Shown here: positions 9,081 through 16,853 of the stretch, one piece after another
Position numbering within the stretch: position 1 is the stretch's first letter
Layout of the letters: each line of letters opens with the position of its first letter
Assembly (NCBI RefSeq): GCF_022761115.1
Contig: NZ_JAKWJS010000002.1
Span: 186,001 to 250,000, forward strand
Length of the DNA stretch: 64,000 nt
Direction: 5' to 3'
Origin: Dyella sp. RRB7
GTDB taxonomy: Bacteria; Pseudomonadota; Gammaproteobacteria; Xanthomonadales; Rhodanobacteraceae
Translations under genes and position numbers: made by a program
The notes under the pieces: model-generated
Seen by the model: only the letters and a program-made list of their open reading frames with translations
Told to the model about the DNA's origin: nothing
Database searches by the model: none

Positions 9081-9929
9081 TTACTGCCCAAGGAACGTGC
9101 TGACGTGCTGCACGAACAGCTCCGGATACTGGTACTGCGAGCCGTGGTTGGCGTCCGGATAGAGGATCAGCTGCGCGTTGGGAATGTGCTGCTGCAGGAG
9201 GTAGGAGTTGATGGTGTAGATGATCACGTCCGTTCCGCCGTTGATCACCAGGGTGGGCTGGTGCAGCTGCTTGAGGTAGTCATAAGGGTTCTCGCGCGGC
9301 GCGCCCCACTTGCCCAGCGCTTCGATCTGCGCCGGCGCCACCTTCTCGTTCACCTCCGGATCGCGGTCCTGCGTGCGCAGGCGGAAGCGCTGGAGGAAGG
9401 CGCGGCCGGCCGCCTGGCTGGCCGCGGAGTCGGTGAAGAACACCTTCAGCCACAGGTGATCGGGTTCGTCGTAGGTGGCGCCGAAGATCCGCTGCGCTTC
9501 GGGCGTGAGCGAGGCCATGCCCTCGCCGCTGCGCGGCCCGGTGCCGACCAGGACGAGCTTGCGCACCAGCCGCGGTTCGTCGATGGCCAACGTCTGCGCC
9601 ACCAGGCCGCCGAGCGAGAAACCCAGCACATCGACCTGGGTCAAGCCCAGCGCCTTGATGAAGGCCGCCGCATTCGCCGCCATGCCCTCGATGGTGGTGG
9701 GCACCTCGCCGGAGGAACTGGCGATGCCGGCGTTGTTGAACAGGATCACCTCGCGGTCCTTGGCCAGGCCATCGGTGATGAGCGGATCCCAGTGATCCAT
9801 GGTGCCGGTGAAGTGCATGTTGAGCACCAGCGGTACGCCGCCAGCCTTGCCGAAGCGGCGATAGGCGAAGCGGATGCCGTTGGCCTGGACGTACTGGGTC
9901 GGCGCGGTTTGGTGGGTATACGTGGTCAT
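9081..9929 (-). CDS. alpha/beta hydrolase
   Basis: A 282-residue alpha/beta-fold hydrolase. The nucleophile elbow is GFSLGG within VDVLGFSLGGLVAQTLA; a candidate acid lies in INGGTDVIIY and the His in YPDANHGSQYQYPELF. There is no signal peptide, so it acts in the cytoplasm. The ATG at 9929 has a GGAG site seven bases upstream; a longer frame to 10190 runs over the intergenic regulatory region and is not used. It is the first gene of the operon leading to egtBD and is divergent from the LysR gene. Substrate unknown. Confidence 0.9.
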   Translation of the reverse strand: MTTYTHQTAPTQYVQANGIRFAYRRFGKAGGVPLVLNMHFTGTMDHWDPLITDGLAKDREVILFNNAGIASSSGEVPTTIEGMAANAAAFIKALGLTQVDVLGFSLGGLVAQTLAIDEPRLVRKLVLVGTGPRSGEGMASLTPEAQRIFGATYDEPDHLWLKVFFTDSAASQAAGRAFLQRFRLRTQDRDPEVNEKVAPAQIEALGKWGAPRENPYDYLKQLHQPTLVINGGTDVIIYTINSYLLQQHIPNAQLILYPDANHGSQYQYPELFVQHVSTFLGQ

Positions 9930-10051
9930 GAGGGTAACTCCGGGTGGATGCGAACCAGGATGGGGCCCTTCGCCTGGATAGTCCTGCAAGGCATCGGTCG
10001 CCAGGGCCATGTGTTGCTTCGGAGCGAAATCTAGGCTCACGTGGCGCGCTT

Positions 10052-10092
10052 GAAAAAGACTTTGTAAGCTGGATGGCATGCCTGCCAGGCAT
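10052..10092 (-). promoter_or_regulatory. LysR-type operator and promoter of the hydrolase-egtBD operon
   Basis: Read toward the hydrolase gene, the site is ATGCCTGGCAGGCAT (10092 to 10078), an 11-base spacer, then TACAAAGTCTTTTTC (10066 to 10052). The first part is an interrupted palindrome with the T-N11-A spacing of LysR boxes. TTTTCA (10056-10051) and TAGATT (10033-10028), 17 bases apart, could be the -35 and -10. The same layout occurs at 13837-13876. Confidence 0.7.
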
Positions 10093-10109
10093 GCCCCACG
10101 GAGCCAGCC

Positions 10110-11006
10110 ATGGAATTGCGCCATTTGCGGTATTTCGTCGCCGTCGCCGAGACCGGCAGCCTCACGGTGGCCGCCGAGCGCCGCCTGCATACCTCCCAGC
10201 CTTCACTCAGCCGGCAGATCAAGGACCTGGAGGACCAAGTTGGCGCCGATCTGCTGGTGCGCAGTGCACGCGGCGTCACGCTCACCGAAGCGGGCAAGGT
10301 GTTTTTCGATCACGCGCGACTGGCACTGAGCCAGGTGGATGCGGCGGTGGCCGCGGCCCGCAAGGCGGCACAACCGGGCAAGCAGCGCTTTGCGATGGGT
10401 TTTCTTACCGGGCAGGAAATGTCATGGCTGCCAGAAGCCATGCATATTCTTCGCGCCGAGTTGCCCAACATCGACGTCACCGTGTCGAGCGACTATTCGC
10501 CGGATCTGGCCGATGCCGTGGCACGTGGGCAATTGGACCTGGCGTTCCTGCGCGCCGAGCCGGACTACGACCTGACCTACCAACCGGTGATGCAAGAACC
10601 CCTGGTCGTACTGATGCCGAGCGACCATCGCCTGGCATCGCACCAGACGATTCGTCCGCAGGACCTGGTCGGCGAACCGTTCATCGGCATGGGCAACAAG
10701 GCCACGGTGTTGCGCGCGGTGATCGACGCCTACCTGGAGCAGGCCGGCGTAGCGATCACGCCCGGGCAAGTGGTGGACAACCCGGCCATGGTGATGTCGC
10801 TGGTGGCGTCCACGCGAGGCGTTACCTTGATTCCCGCTTATGCGCAAAACCTCATGCCGTGGTCGGTGGTGAGCCGCCCGCTCGCCGGCCAGGTGCCGAC
10901 CATCGATCTTGCGGTGGGTTACAGCAAGGCCAACCCCTCGCCCATCCTGAAGATGTTCTTGACGCACCTGGACGAACTTATGGCACGCGTCGCCGGCAAG
11001 GCGTAA
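10110..11006 (+). CDS. LysR family transcriptional regulator
   Basis: A 298-residue LysR-type regulator. The N-terminal winged helix-turn-helix is clear (MELRHLRYFVAVAETGSLTVAAERR, then TSQPSLSRQIKDLED), followed by the co-inducer-binding domain. GGAG precedes the ATG. It is divergent from the hydrolase operon, with a LysR-box palindrome between them. The same palindrome plus flanking motif occurs before the MFS gene at 13990, so this protein probably controls both. The inducer is unknown. Confidence 0.93.
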   Translation: MELRHLRYFVAVAETGSLTVAAERRLHTSQPSLSRQIKDLEDQVGADLLVRSARGVTLTEAGKVFFDHARLALSQVDAAVAAARKAAQPGKQRFAMGFLTGQEMSWLPEAMHILRAELPNIDVTVSSDYSPDLADAVARGQLDLAFLRAEPDYDLTYQPVMQEPLVVLMPSDHRLASHQTIRPQDLVGEPFIGMGNKATVLRAVIDAYLEQAGVAITPGQVVDNPAMVMSLVASTRGVTLIPAYAQNLMPWSVVSRPLAGQVPTIDLAVGYSKANPSPILKMFLTHLDELMARVAGKA

Positions 11007-11011
11007 TCGCG

Positions 11012-11608
11012 CTATGCCTTGCCGATGGCGGCGAGCAGATCCTCGCGCCCGTCGCGAAGAATTTCATCGGCCAATGCGGCGTCGACGTCCACCACCGCGC
11101 GTGACAGGAGCAGCGACCCCACCATCTGGCTGAACAGCGCAATGGCTTTCTTGCGCTTGTCCGCCGCATCGGCACCTTCGACGATGTCGGCGAGCTGTTC
11201 GAAGTTATGCGCCAGTCCTCGGGCGTAGCTTTCGCGGGCATCCCTGCCCAGCCGGCGCACATCGCCCGCGAAAACCGTCAAGGGGCAGCCGGCTTCGATA
11301 TCGGCGCGATGATCGGCCGATAGATACCACTCGATCTGGCGCGCCATCGGGTCCAGCGCCTTCTCACGGGATGCCGCAATGGCCGCGTCCCGCTCCTGCC
11401 CGCCCTGCTCCATCGCCTTTTCCAGCACGGCCGCGACCAGGGCGTCCTTGGACTTGAAGTGGTTGTAGAAGCCGCCCTGGGTAAACCCGGCGGCCTTGGT
11501 CAGCTCTGCCAGACCCACCGCCTCCACGCCCCGGGCACGGAACAGTTTTTCCGCAGCGGCGACAATAGCCTTTTTGTTTTCAATGGCTTGCTGCTTGGAA
11601 ACACCCAT
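11012..11608 (-). CDS. TetR/AcrR family repressor
   Basis: A 198-residue TetR-family regulator. The N-terminal helix-turn-helix reads EKLFRARGVEAVGLAELTKAAGFTQGGFYNHFKSKDAL. The C-terminal ligand-binding domain (CPLTVFAGDVRRLG...) resembles the YxaF/LmrA-like type. The ATG at 11608 has an AGGGAG site. It converges with the LysR gene (5-base gap) and is divergent from the chimeric oxidoreductase gene; palindromes between them are likely operators. Confidence 0.92.
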   Translation of the reverse strand: MGVSKQQAIENKKAIVAAAEKLFRARGVEAVGLAELTKAAGFTQGGFYNHFKSKDALVAAVLEKAMEQGGQERDAAIAASREKALDPMARQIEWYLSADHRADIEAGCPLTVFAGDVRRLGRDARESYARGLAHNFEQLADIVEGADAADKRKKAIALFSQMVGSLLLSRAVVDVDAALADEILRDGREDLLAAIGKA

Positions 11609-11655
11609 GGCACGGCTCCCTTCATGGCGGCGCCCGGCGGGCACCGCATCATCAC

Positions 11656-11724
11656 AATGTCGATCACCATTGACATTGCATCAGCGCAACGCCATGCTGA
11701 TGCCGTCGATGGTGATCACCATCG
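11656..11724. promoter_or_regulatory. palindrome cluster, probable TetR operators
   Basis: Three inverted repeats lie in the divergent gap: an imperfect 22-bp one at 11656-11677 (core GTCGATCACCATTGAC), arms GCATCAGC/GCTGATGC at 11678-11685 and 11696-11703, and a perfect 18-bp palindrome CGATGGTGATCACCATCG at 11707-11724. The first and third share the GATCACCAT core, as expected for two sites of one dimeric repressor. Confidence 0.6.
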
Positions 11725-11780
11725 TGTTTCCATTCTAGCGCAAGACCGGCCCAGGTCCAGCGCTAGCCGCCTGAGGACCC

Positions 11781-12530
11781 ATGACTATGCGCACAGTTCG
11801 AATTCACTCGTGGGGCGGGCCGGAGGTGCTGCGCCTGGAAGAACGGCCACCGGAAGTCCCCGGCCCAGGCGAAGTGCGCCTGCGCATCCGCGCCATCGGC
11901 CTCAACCGCACCGAGGCCACCCTGCGCTCCGGCCGCCTGCCGGCCCGGCCGCCGCTGCCCTCCAAGATCGGGTTCGAGGCGGCGGGCGAGATCGATGCGC
12001 TGGGCACCGGCGTCACGGGCTTTGCGGTGGGCGAGCGCGTGGCGGTGATCCCGGCCTTCAACGCCGCGCGATACGCCTTGTATGGCGAGCAGTCATTGGC
12101 GCCCGCGCGCTCACTGGTGCGCATACCCGACTCGGTGCGCGACGAGGAAACCCTGCCAACCGCCGAATACGTCATCAACCGCCTGAACGACTACGACCTG
12201 TCGCACCTGCTGCTGATGGGTACCAATACCGATGTCACCGGCAGCCCCCTGGAGCACCTGGCGGGCGACGGCATGTTCGCGCATTTCCGCAAGCTCTATC
12301 AGGGCACGCTGATCGCCAATGTCGAGATGGACGCCAGGCGCGCCGAGCGGCTGATTGCCGATGACCTCGCGGACATGATCGCGTTTGGACGTCCATACAT
12401 CGCCAACCCCGACCTGGTGGAGCGCCTGCAGTCCGGTGCGCCGCTGAACGACATCGACTGGCCCACCGTATACGCCTCCGGCCCTGCCGGTTACACCGAT
12501 TACCCCGTGCTTGCACGCGCGGCGGCCTGA
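11781..12530 (+). CDS. chimeric ORF: alcohol dehydrogenase N-terminus joined to Old Yellow Enzyme C-terminus
   Basis: A 249-residue open frame made of two unrelated enzyme parts. Residues 1 to about 123 are the GroES-like N-terminal domain of a zinc-type alcohol dehydrogenase/quinone reductase (GPGEVRLRIRAIGLNRTEA, IGFEAAGEIDALGTGVTGFAVGERV). From about residue 125 the sequence is the C-terminal third of an Old Yellow Enzyme (YVINRLNDYDLSHLLL, then DMIAFGRPYIANPDLVERL and YTDYPVL). The dehydrogenase lacks its Rossmann domain; the reductase lacks its FMN-binding front half and catalytic residues. The junction is near 12150. The likely origin is an in-frame deletion between two neighbouring genes. 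Either enzyme activity is unlikely, though the frame is intact and lies behind probable TetR operators. Confidence 0.8.
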   Translation: MTMRTVRIHSWGGPEVLRLEERPPEVPGPGEVRLRIRAIGLNRTEATLRSGRLPARPPLPSKIGFEAAGEIDALGTGVTGFAVGERVAVIPAFNAARYALYGEQSLAPARSLVRIPDSVRDEETLPTAEYVINRLNDYDLSHLLLMGTNTDVTGSPLEHLAGDGMFAHFRKLYQGTLIANVEMDARRAERLIADDLADMIAFGRPYIANPDLVERLQSGAPLNDIDWPTVYASGPAGYTDYPVLARAAA

Positions 12531-12552
12531 CCCTTCCCCTCCGAGGTTTCCC

Positions 12553-12954
12553 ATGTCCAAGACCACTCCCGAACAAAACAAGGCGCTCGTGCTCAAGGCT
12601 TTCGACACGCTGTTCAACCAGCGCGACTACGAAGCGGCGGCCCGGTTCTGGTCCGATCGCTACATCCAGCACAGCGCGCATATCGAGCCGGGTCGCGAAG
12701 GCCTGTTCAACCTGATTCGCAGCGCGCCGGCCAGCCTGCGCTACGAGCCCGGCCTGATCCTTGCCGAAGGCGACTACGTGATCGTGCACGGCCGCTTCTC
12801 GGGCAACGGCCGACCGGCGGCGTGGATTGCGGCCGACGTCGTGCGCATTGAAAACGGCGTACTGGCCGAGCACTGGGACGTACTGCAAGACGAAGCCACT
12901 CAAGCCGAATCCAAGAGTGGCCTGCCGATGTTCGGCACGCACTTTCCTTCCTGA
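12553..12954 (+). CDS. SnoaL-like/NTF2-fold protein
   Basis: A 133-residue nuclear-transport-factor-2 fold protein of the SnoaL-like type (NKALVLKAFDTLFNQRDYEAAARFWSDRYIQHSAHIEPGR, then GDYVIVHGRFSGNGR and DVVRIENGVLAEHWDVLQDE). Relatives are often predicted isomerases or small-molecule-binding proteins; no specific role can be given. The ATG at 12553 has a GAGG site. It lies between the chimeric gene and an SDR, all on one strand downstream of the TetR-controlled promoter. Confidence 0.88.
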   Translation: MSKTTPEQNKALVLKAFDTLFNQRDYEAAARFWSDRYIQHSAHIEPGREGLFNLIRSAPASLRYEPGLILAEGDYVIVHGRFSGNGRPAAWIAADVVRIENGVLAEHWDVLQDEATQAESKSGLPMFGTHFPS

Positions 12955-12970
12955 ATCCGGAGAACCTGTC

Positions 12971-13729
12971 ATGAAGCTCACTGGCAACACTGTTTTCATC
13001 ACTGGCGGCGGCTCGGGCATCGGTCGCGCCCTGGCCGAGGCACTGCACCAACGCGGCAACAAGATCATCATCGCCGGCCGCCGCCGCGCCCAGCTTGACG
13101 AGGTGGTGGCGGCCAACCCCGGGATCGATGCCGTGGAACTGGACGTGGCCAACCCGGCCAGCATCGAGGCCGTGGCCGCCGACCTGATCGCCAGGTATCC
13201 CACCCTCAATGTGCTGTTCAACAACGCGGGCGTGATGCTGATGGACAACGCCGCTGGCGTGATGGACGAAAAGACGCTGCAGACGCATATCGCCATCAAC
13301 CTGCTGGGCCCCATTCGCCTCACCTCGGCCTTGATCGAACATCTCAAGCAGCAGAAGCAGGCCACCCTGCTGTACAACACCTCCACGCTGGCCTTCACGC
13401 CGCTGGCGCCGTTCGCGGTGTATTCCGCCACCAAGGCGGCGCTGCATTCATTCGTGATGTCGCAGCGATTCCTGCTGCGCGACACCTCGGTCAAGGTGCA
13501 GGAGATCGCGCCACCGTGGGTGGCCACCGGCCTGGTGGGCGACGCGAATGACCCGCGTGCGATGCGCCTTGACCATTTTGTCGAAGGCACGCTCGCCGCG
13601 CTGGAGACCGATGCGGAAGAAGTACTGGTGGACGAAGCGCTGGTCTACCGCAACAACCCGGGCCCCAAGGAACACGCCTTCGTCACCGAGCTCAACACCT
13701 TCATGACCAAGGAGCTGGCTGCCGCATGA
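12971..13729 (+). CDS. SDR family oxidoreductase
   Basis: A 252-residue short-chain dehydrogenase of the DltE-like type. The cofactor motif is TGGGSGIG at residues 11-18, followed by NNAGV, a Ser-Thr stretch (NTSTLAFTPLA) and the catalytic YSATKAA. It follows the NTF2-fold gene by 16 bases and ends the TetR-controlled transcript, with a strong hairpin just beyond its stop. Substrate unknown. Confidence 0.92.
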   Translation: MKLTGNTVFITGGGSGIGRALAEALHQRGNKIIIAGRRRAQLDEVVAANPGIDAVELDVANPASIEAVAADLIARYPTLNVLFNNAGVMLMDNAAGVMDEKTLQTHIAINLLGPIRLTSALIEHLKQQKQATLLYNTSTLAFTPLAPFAVYSATKAALHSFVMSQRFLLRDTSVKVQEIAPPWVATGLVGDANDPRAMRLDHFVEGTLAALETDAEEVLVDEALVYRNNPGPKEHAFVTELNTFMTKELAAA

Positions 13730-13739
13730 CGCCATGCAT

Positions 13740-13773
13740 GCACCCTGCCCGCGCGAAATCGCCGGCAGGGTGC
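13740..13773 (+). terminator. terminator-like hairpin
   Basis: A ten-base perfect stem (GCACCCTGCC/GGCAGGGTGC) begins 11 bases after the SDR stop. There is no U tract, so it may be a weak or Rho-assisted terminator. Confidence 0.5.
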
Positions 13774-13836
13774 CCAAGGGTTGACGTGGCGCCACCCGCC
13801 TGCGCGTTGGCATGTAGCACGCGCACCAGCATGGCG

Positions 13837-13876
13837 ATGCCTGTCAGGCATGGTGGCTTGCCTACAAAGTCTTTTC
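13837..13876 (+). promoter_or_regulatory. LysR-type operator before the MFS gene, second copy
   Basis: ATGCCTGTCAGGCAT (13837-13851), an 11-base spacer, then TACAAAGTCTTTTC (13863-13876). Sequence and spacing match the site before the hydrolase operon at 10092-10052. TAGCTT at 13896-13901 is a possible -10. This links the MFS gene to the LysR regulator at 10110. Confidence 0.7.
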
Positions 13877-13989
13877 GTTGATCGCCAGGCCGGCGTAGCT
13901 TGCGCACCCGCAACATGGCCTTGCACCGGATGCGCCACCCGGCGTCGCCGGGCATCCCTTCCTTCAATCCACTACGCAGGTCATCCCCT

Positions 13990-15225
13990 ATGGACGGCTC
14001 GACGTCTCCGGCTGCTTCGGCGGCCATGCATCGCGGATCACTTTACCTCCTTGCCCTGGGTACCTTCGCGGTAGGCACGGAGGGTTTCATGATCGCCGGC
14101 ATCCTGCCCAGGATCGCCAGCGACCTGGCGGTCACCGCGACGGCGGTCGGCCAGCTGGTCACCGTGTTCGCCTTTGCCTATGCGCTCAGCTCGCCCATCC
14201 TCACGGCGCTGAGCGGCCACATGAAGCGCAGCACCGTGCTGGTGGGCGCCATGGGCATGTTCGTGGCCGCCAACCTTTTCGCGGCCATCGCGCCGGGATA
14301 CCCCTGGCTGATGGCGGCACGCGTGCTGCTGGCCTTTTCCGCCGGCCTGTATGTACCGGGTGCCAACGCCCTGGCCGGCGCGCTGGTACCACCCAATCGC
14401 CGGGGTTTTGCCATCGCCATCATCAACGCGGGGCTCACGGTGGCGATTGCCCTGGGCGTGCCCCTGGGGACGCTGGTTGCCACCGTGTTGAGTTGGCGCA
14501 TGACTTTCGTCGGCGTGGCGGTGCTCTCGGCCATCGCGCTAACCGGCCTATGGATCGGCTTGCCCAAGGACATCGGTGCGCACCTGCCGGTAGCGAGCCT
14601 GCGCGAGCGCTTCAACGTCGCGCGTCGTCCCGCGGTGCTGGCTACCTTGCTGGTCACCACGCTATGGGCGACGGGTGCCTACACCATGTACACGTACCTG
14701 GCGATCTTTCTGCGCGAAGTCACCGGCATCCACGGCGCACAGGTGGGCTACATCCTGTTCACCTGGGGCGTATCGGCTGGCGTGGGCGTGCTGTACGGCG
14801 GCAAGCTGGTGGATCGCCTTGGCGCACGCGTCGTGATCTTGCCGTGCCTGCTGCTGGGCGGGCTTTCGTTTGTAGTGCTGTCGGCCACCGCGCACTTCGT
14901 ACCGACGGCCTATGCCCTGGCGCCGGTCGTGCTTGCCGTGGTGGTGTGGGGCCTCACTCACTGGGGCTTCTACCCTGGCCAGCAGGCGCGCCTCATGGGT
15001 ATCGCCGGCCTGCATCTGGCCCCGATCGCGCTGTCGCTCAATGCGTCCTTCATGTACCTGGGTTTCTCGCTCGGCGCCGGCATGGGCTCGCTGATCATGC
15101 TGTACAGCCACGCCGCCAATCTCGGCTGGGGTGCCGCGGCATTCGAGCTGGCCGCCCTGGCCCTGATGACATGGCTCAGCAGGGCTGAAGCAGGCGCCCC
15201 GGCCGAGTCCAGCGGCAACGCCTAG
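13990..15225 (+). CDS. MFS transporter (AraJ/YdhP-like)
   Basis: A 411-residue major facilitator transporter with about twelve membrane helices. The opening LALGTFAVGTEGFMIAGILPRIASDL and the helix 4-5 region (GALVPPNRRGFAIAIINAGLTVAIALGVPLGT) are typical of the sugar-efflux/chloramphenicol-resistance type of MFS exporter. The ATG at 13990 has AGGT upstream; in-frame starts to 13900 exist but would run into the probable promoter. It shares an operator motif with the hydrolase-egtBD operon. The gene overlaps the end of a convergent AraC gene by four bases. Confidence 0.9.
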   Translation: MDGSTSPAASAAMHRGSLYLLALGTFAVGTEGFMIAGILPRIASDLAVTATAVGQLVTVFAFAYALSSPILTALSGHMKRSTVLVGAMGMFVAANLFAAIAPGYPWLMAARVLLAFSAGLYVPGANALAGALVPPNRRGFAIAIINAGLTVAIALGVPLGTLVATVLSWRMTFVGVAVLSAIALTGLWIGLPKDIGAHLPVASLRERFNVARRPAVLATLLVTTLWATGAYTMYTYLAIFLREVTGIHGAQVGYILFTWGVSAGVGVLYGGKLVDRLGARVVILPCLLLGGLSFVVLSATAHFVPTAYALAPVVLAVVVWGLTHWGFYPGQQARLMGIAGLHLAPIALSLNASFMYLGFSLGAGMGSLIMLYSHAANLGWGAAAFELAALALMTWLSRAEAGAPAESSGNA

Positions 15226-15647
15226 GCCGCTTGCGTGCAGTGCGCGCGCCGATAAGCGCCTGGGCTGACACCGACCCTGCGGGTGAAGATACGCGTGAAA
15301 TGGCTTTGGTCGCCGAAGCCCGCGGCCAGCGCAACCTCCACCAGGGACAGGCTTCCGTCGCTCAACAAGTCGTCCGCATACTCGATGCGGCGTGAAAGCA
15401 GCCACTGGTGCGGAGTGATTCCAAGGCTCTTCTTGAATGCGCGGACGAAAGCACTGGGCGACAGGCGACAGGCGGCTGATACCTGCTGCAGCGAAATACC
15501 TCCGGCGAGATGTTCGCGCATAAGCTCCTTGGCGATGCGCTGCTGCCATGGCGCCAGGCCGCAACGCCTGATCCTGGTTACGCTGGACACACCGCCGTAA
15601 GTCAACGCCAGATGGCCGCGCAAGGCGAGCAGCAGATAGTCGACCAC
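15222..15647 (-). pseudogene. AraC family regulator, 5'-truncated
   Basis: The frame encodes the full AraC DNA-binding domain: two helix-turn-helix units (ISLQQVSAACRLSPSAFVRAFKKSLG and SLVEVALAAGFGDQSHFTRIFTRRVGVSPGAYRR). AraC-family regulators of this type are usually about 270-300 residues; only 141 can be started here, from a GTG. Reading upstream in frame, 28 more codons look protein-like (SLAPYFGDAGHANGPV) and then meet a TAG at 15732-15734, with no start codon. The N-terminal sensing domain is missing, so this is probably a truncated gene, though a short DNA-binding protein cannot be excluded. Confidence 0.7.
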
Positions 15648-15790
15648 CGGCCCATTGGCATGCCCGGCATCGCCGAAGTACGGGGCAAGCGACTGGGTAA
15701 CCCTGCGCGCAGGTGAAGCGAATGATCCCGGCTACCAGAAAACACCCGGTAGCTCGAAACATCCACCACTTCATGCAACAGGACATTTAC

Positions 15791-16576
15791 ATGAAACATG
15801 TACTCATGGCCCTCGGAGTCACGATCCTTGGCGCAGCATCCTTGCTTTCCCCCCTGGCCACCTCGGCATCGGAAACCCAAAGCAACGATCTTCACGACAA
15901 GACCGTCGTACTGGTCCATGGTGCCTTTGCCGATGGCTCCAGTTGGTCGAAAGTCATCCCCTTGCTCGAAGCCCGAGGGCTTCATGTCGTCGCGGTACAA
16001 AACCCTCTCTCGTCGCTTGAAGACGATGCGGCGGCGACCAAACATGCCATTGAGCAGGCGCCCGGTCAGGTCGTATTGGTCGGCCACTCGTGGGGCGGCG
16101 TGGTCATCACGCAGGCAGGCAACGACAAGAAGGTATCGGCACTGGTCTATGTCGCAGCCTTTGCCCCTGCTTCAGGACAATCGATCAGCGATATGCTTCA
16201 GGGCCTTCCCGCCCCCGCATGGGCATCGCAGCTTCAGAAGGACTCCGGCAACTTCCTGACGCTTCCCGCGGCGCTCGTCCACTCCGATTTTGCGCAGGAC
16301 GTGACGCCCCAGGAGGCCGACCTGATTGCCGTCACGCAAGGCCCGTGGGCTGCACGCTGCCAGACCGACAAGGTTTCAGAGGCTGCGTGGAAGACCCGTC
16401 CATCCTGGTTTGTCGTCACCGAGAAGGACCACATGATCGCACCTGCACTTCAGGAAAAAATGGCAACCGCCATCGGCGCGCATGTCGTGCGCACCAACGC
16501 CAGCCACGTCGCCATGGTCAGCCAGCCACGCGTAGTGGCGGATGCGATCATTCAGGCCGCCGAACAGGCGCGCTGA
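15791..16576 (+). CDS. exported alpha/beta hydrolase
   Basis: A 261-residue hydrolase with an N-terminal signal peptide (MKHVLMALGVTILGAASLLSPLATSASE), so probably periplasmic. It belongs to the esterase EstC-like alpha/beta family: VVLVHGAFADGSSW forms the oxyanion region, GHSWGG is the nucleophile elbow, and a likely acid and His lie in EKDHMIAP and NASHVAM. The ATG at 15791 puts the signal sequence at the start. Its 5' side abuts the broken end of the truncated AraC gene. Substrate unknown. Confidence 0.88.
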   Translation: MKHVLMALGVTILGAASLLSPLATSASETQSNDLHDKTVVLVHGAFADGSSWSKVIPLLEARGLHVVAVQNPLSSLEDDAAATKHAIEQAPGQVVLVGHSWGGVVITQAGNDKKVSALVYVAAFAPASGQSISDMLQGLPAPAWASQLQKDSGNFLTLPAALVHSDFAQDVTPQEADLIAVTQGPWAARCQTDKVSEAAWKTRPSWFVVTEKDHMIAPALQEKMATAIGAHVVRTNASHVAMVSQPRVVADAIIQAAEQAR

Positions 16577-16589
16577 TCGCTCCAGGAAC

Positions 16590-16614
16590 CGGCAGCCGTG
16601 CAATGCGGCTGCCG
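16590..16614 (+). terminator. terminator-like hairpin
   Basis: CGGCAGCC/GGCTGCCG arms with a nine-base loop, 13 bases after the hydrolase stop. No clear U run follows. Confidence 0.45.
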
Positions 16615-16853
16615 TGCCCCTTCCGCAACACCTTGATGCATCAGCCGGCCAGGCAAAAGGCAATACGCATTTAGGCCGCGTCCTATGTCCTGAAATCAGC
16701 GATTAAAAGACACTGTCGTCATGCCAACCACAGTGTTGTCAATGACTGACGATCACCGGCGGGCACTGCCACCCAACACCATGGACAAGGAAACCTGATA
16801 GCCCATCACCCGTAGGTTGCGAGACGTATCGGCGGGTGCGCCGGAGGACCAGC

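Noticed and set aside
14662-15786. 374-residue minus-strand open frame
   Set aside because: Antisense to the MFS gene and out of frame with the AraC gene; low-complexity His/Arg/Gln composition.
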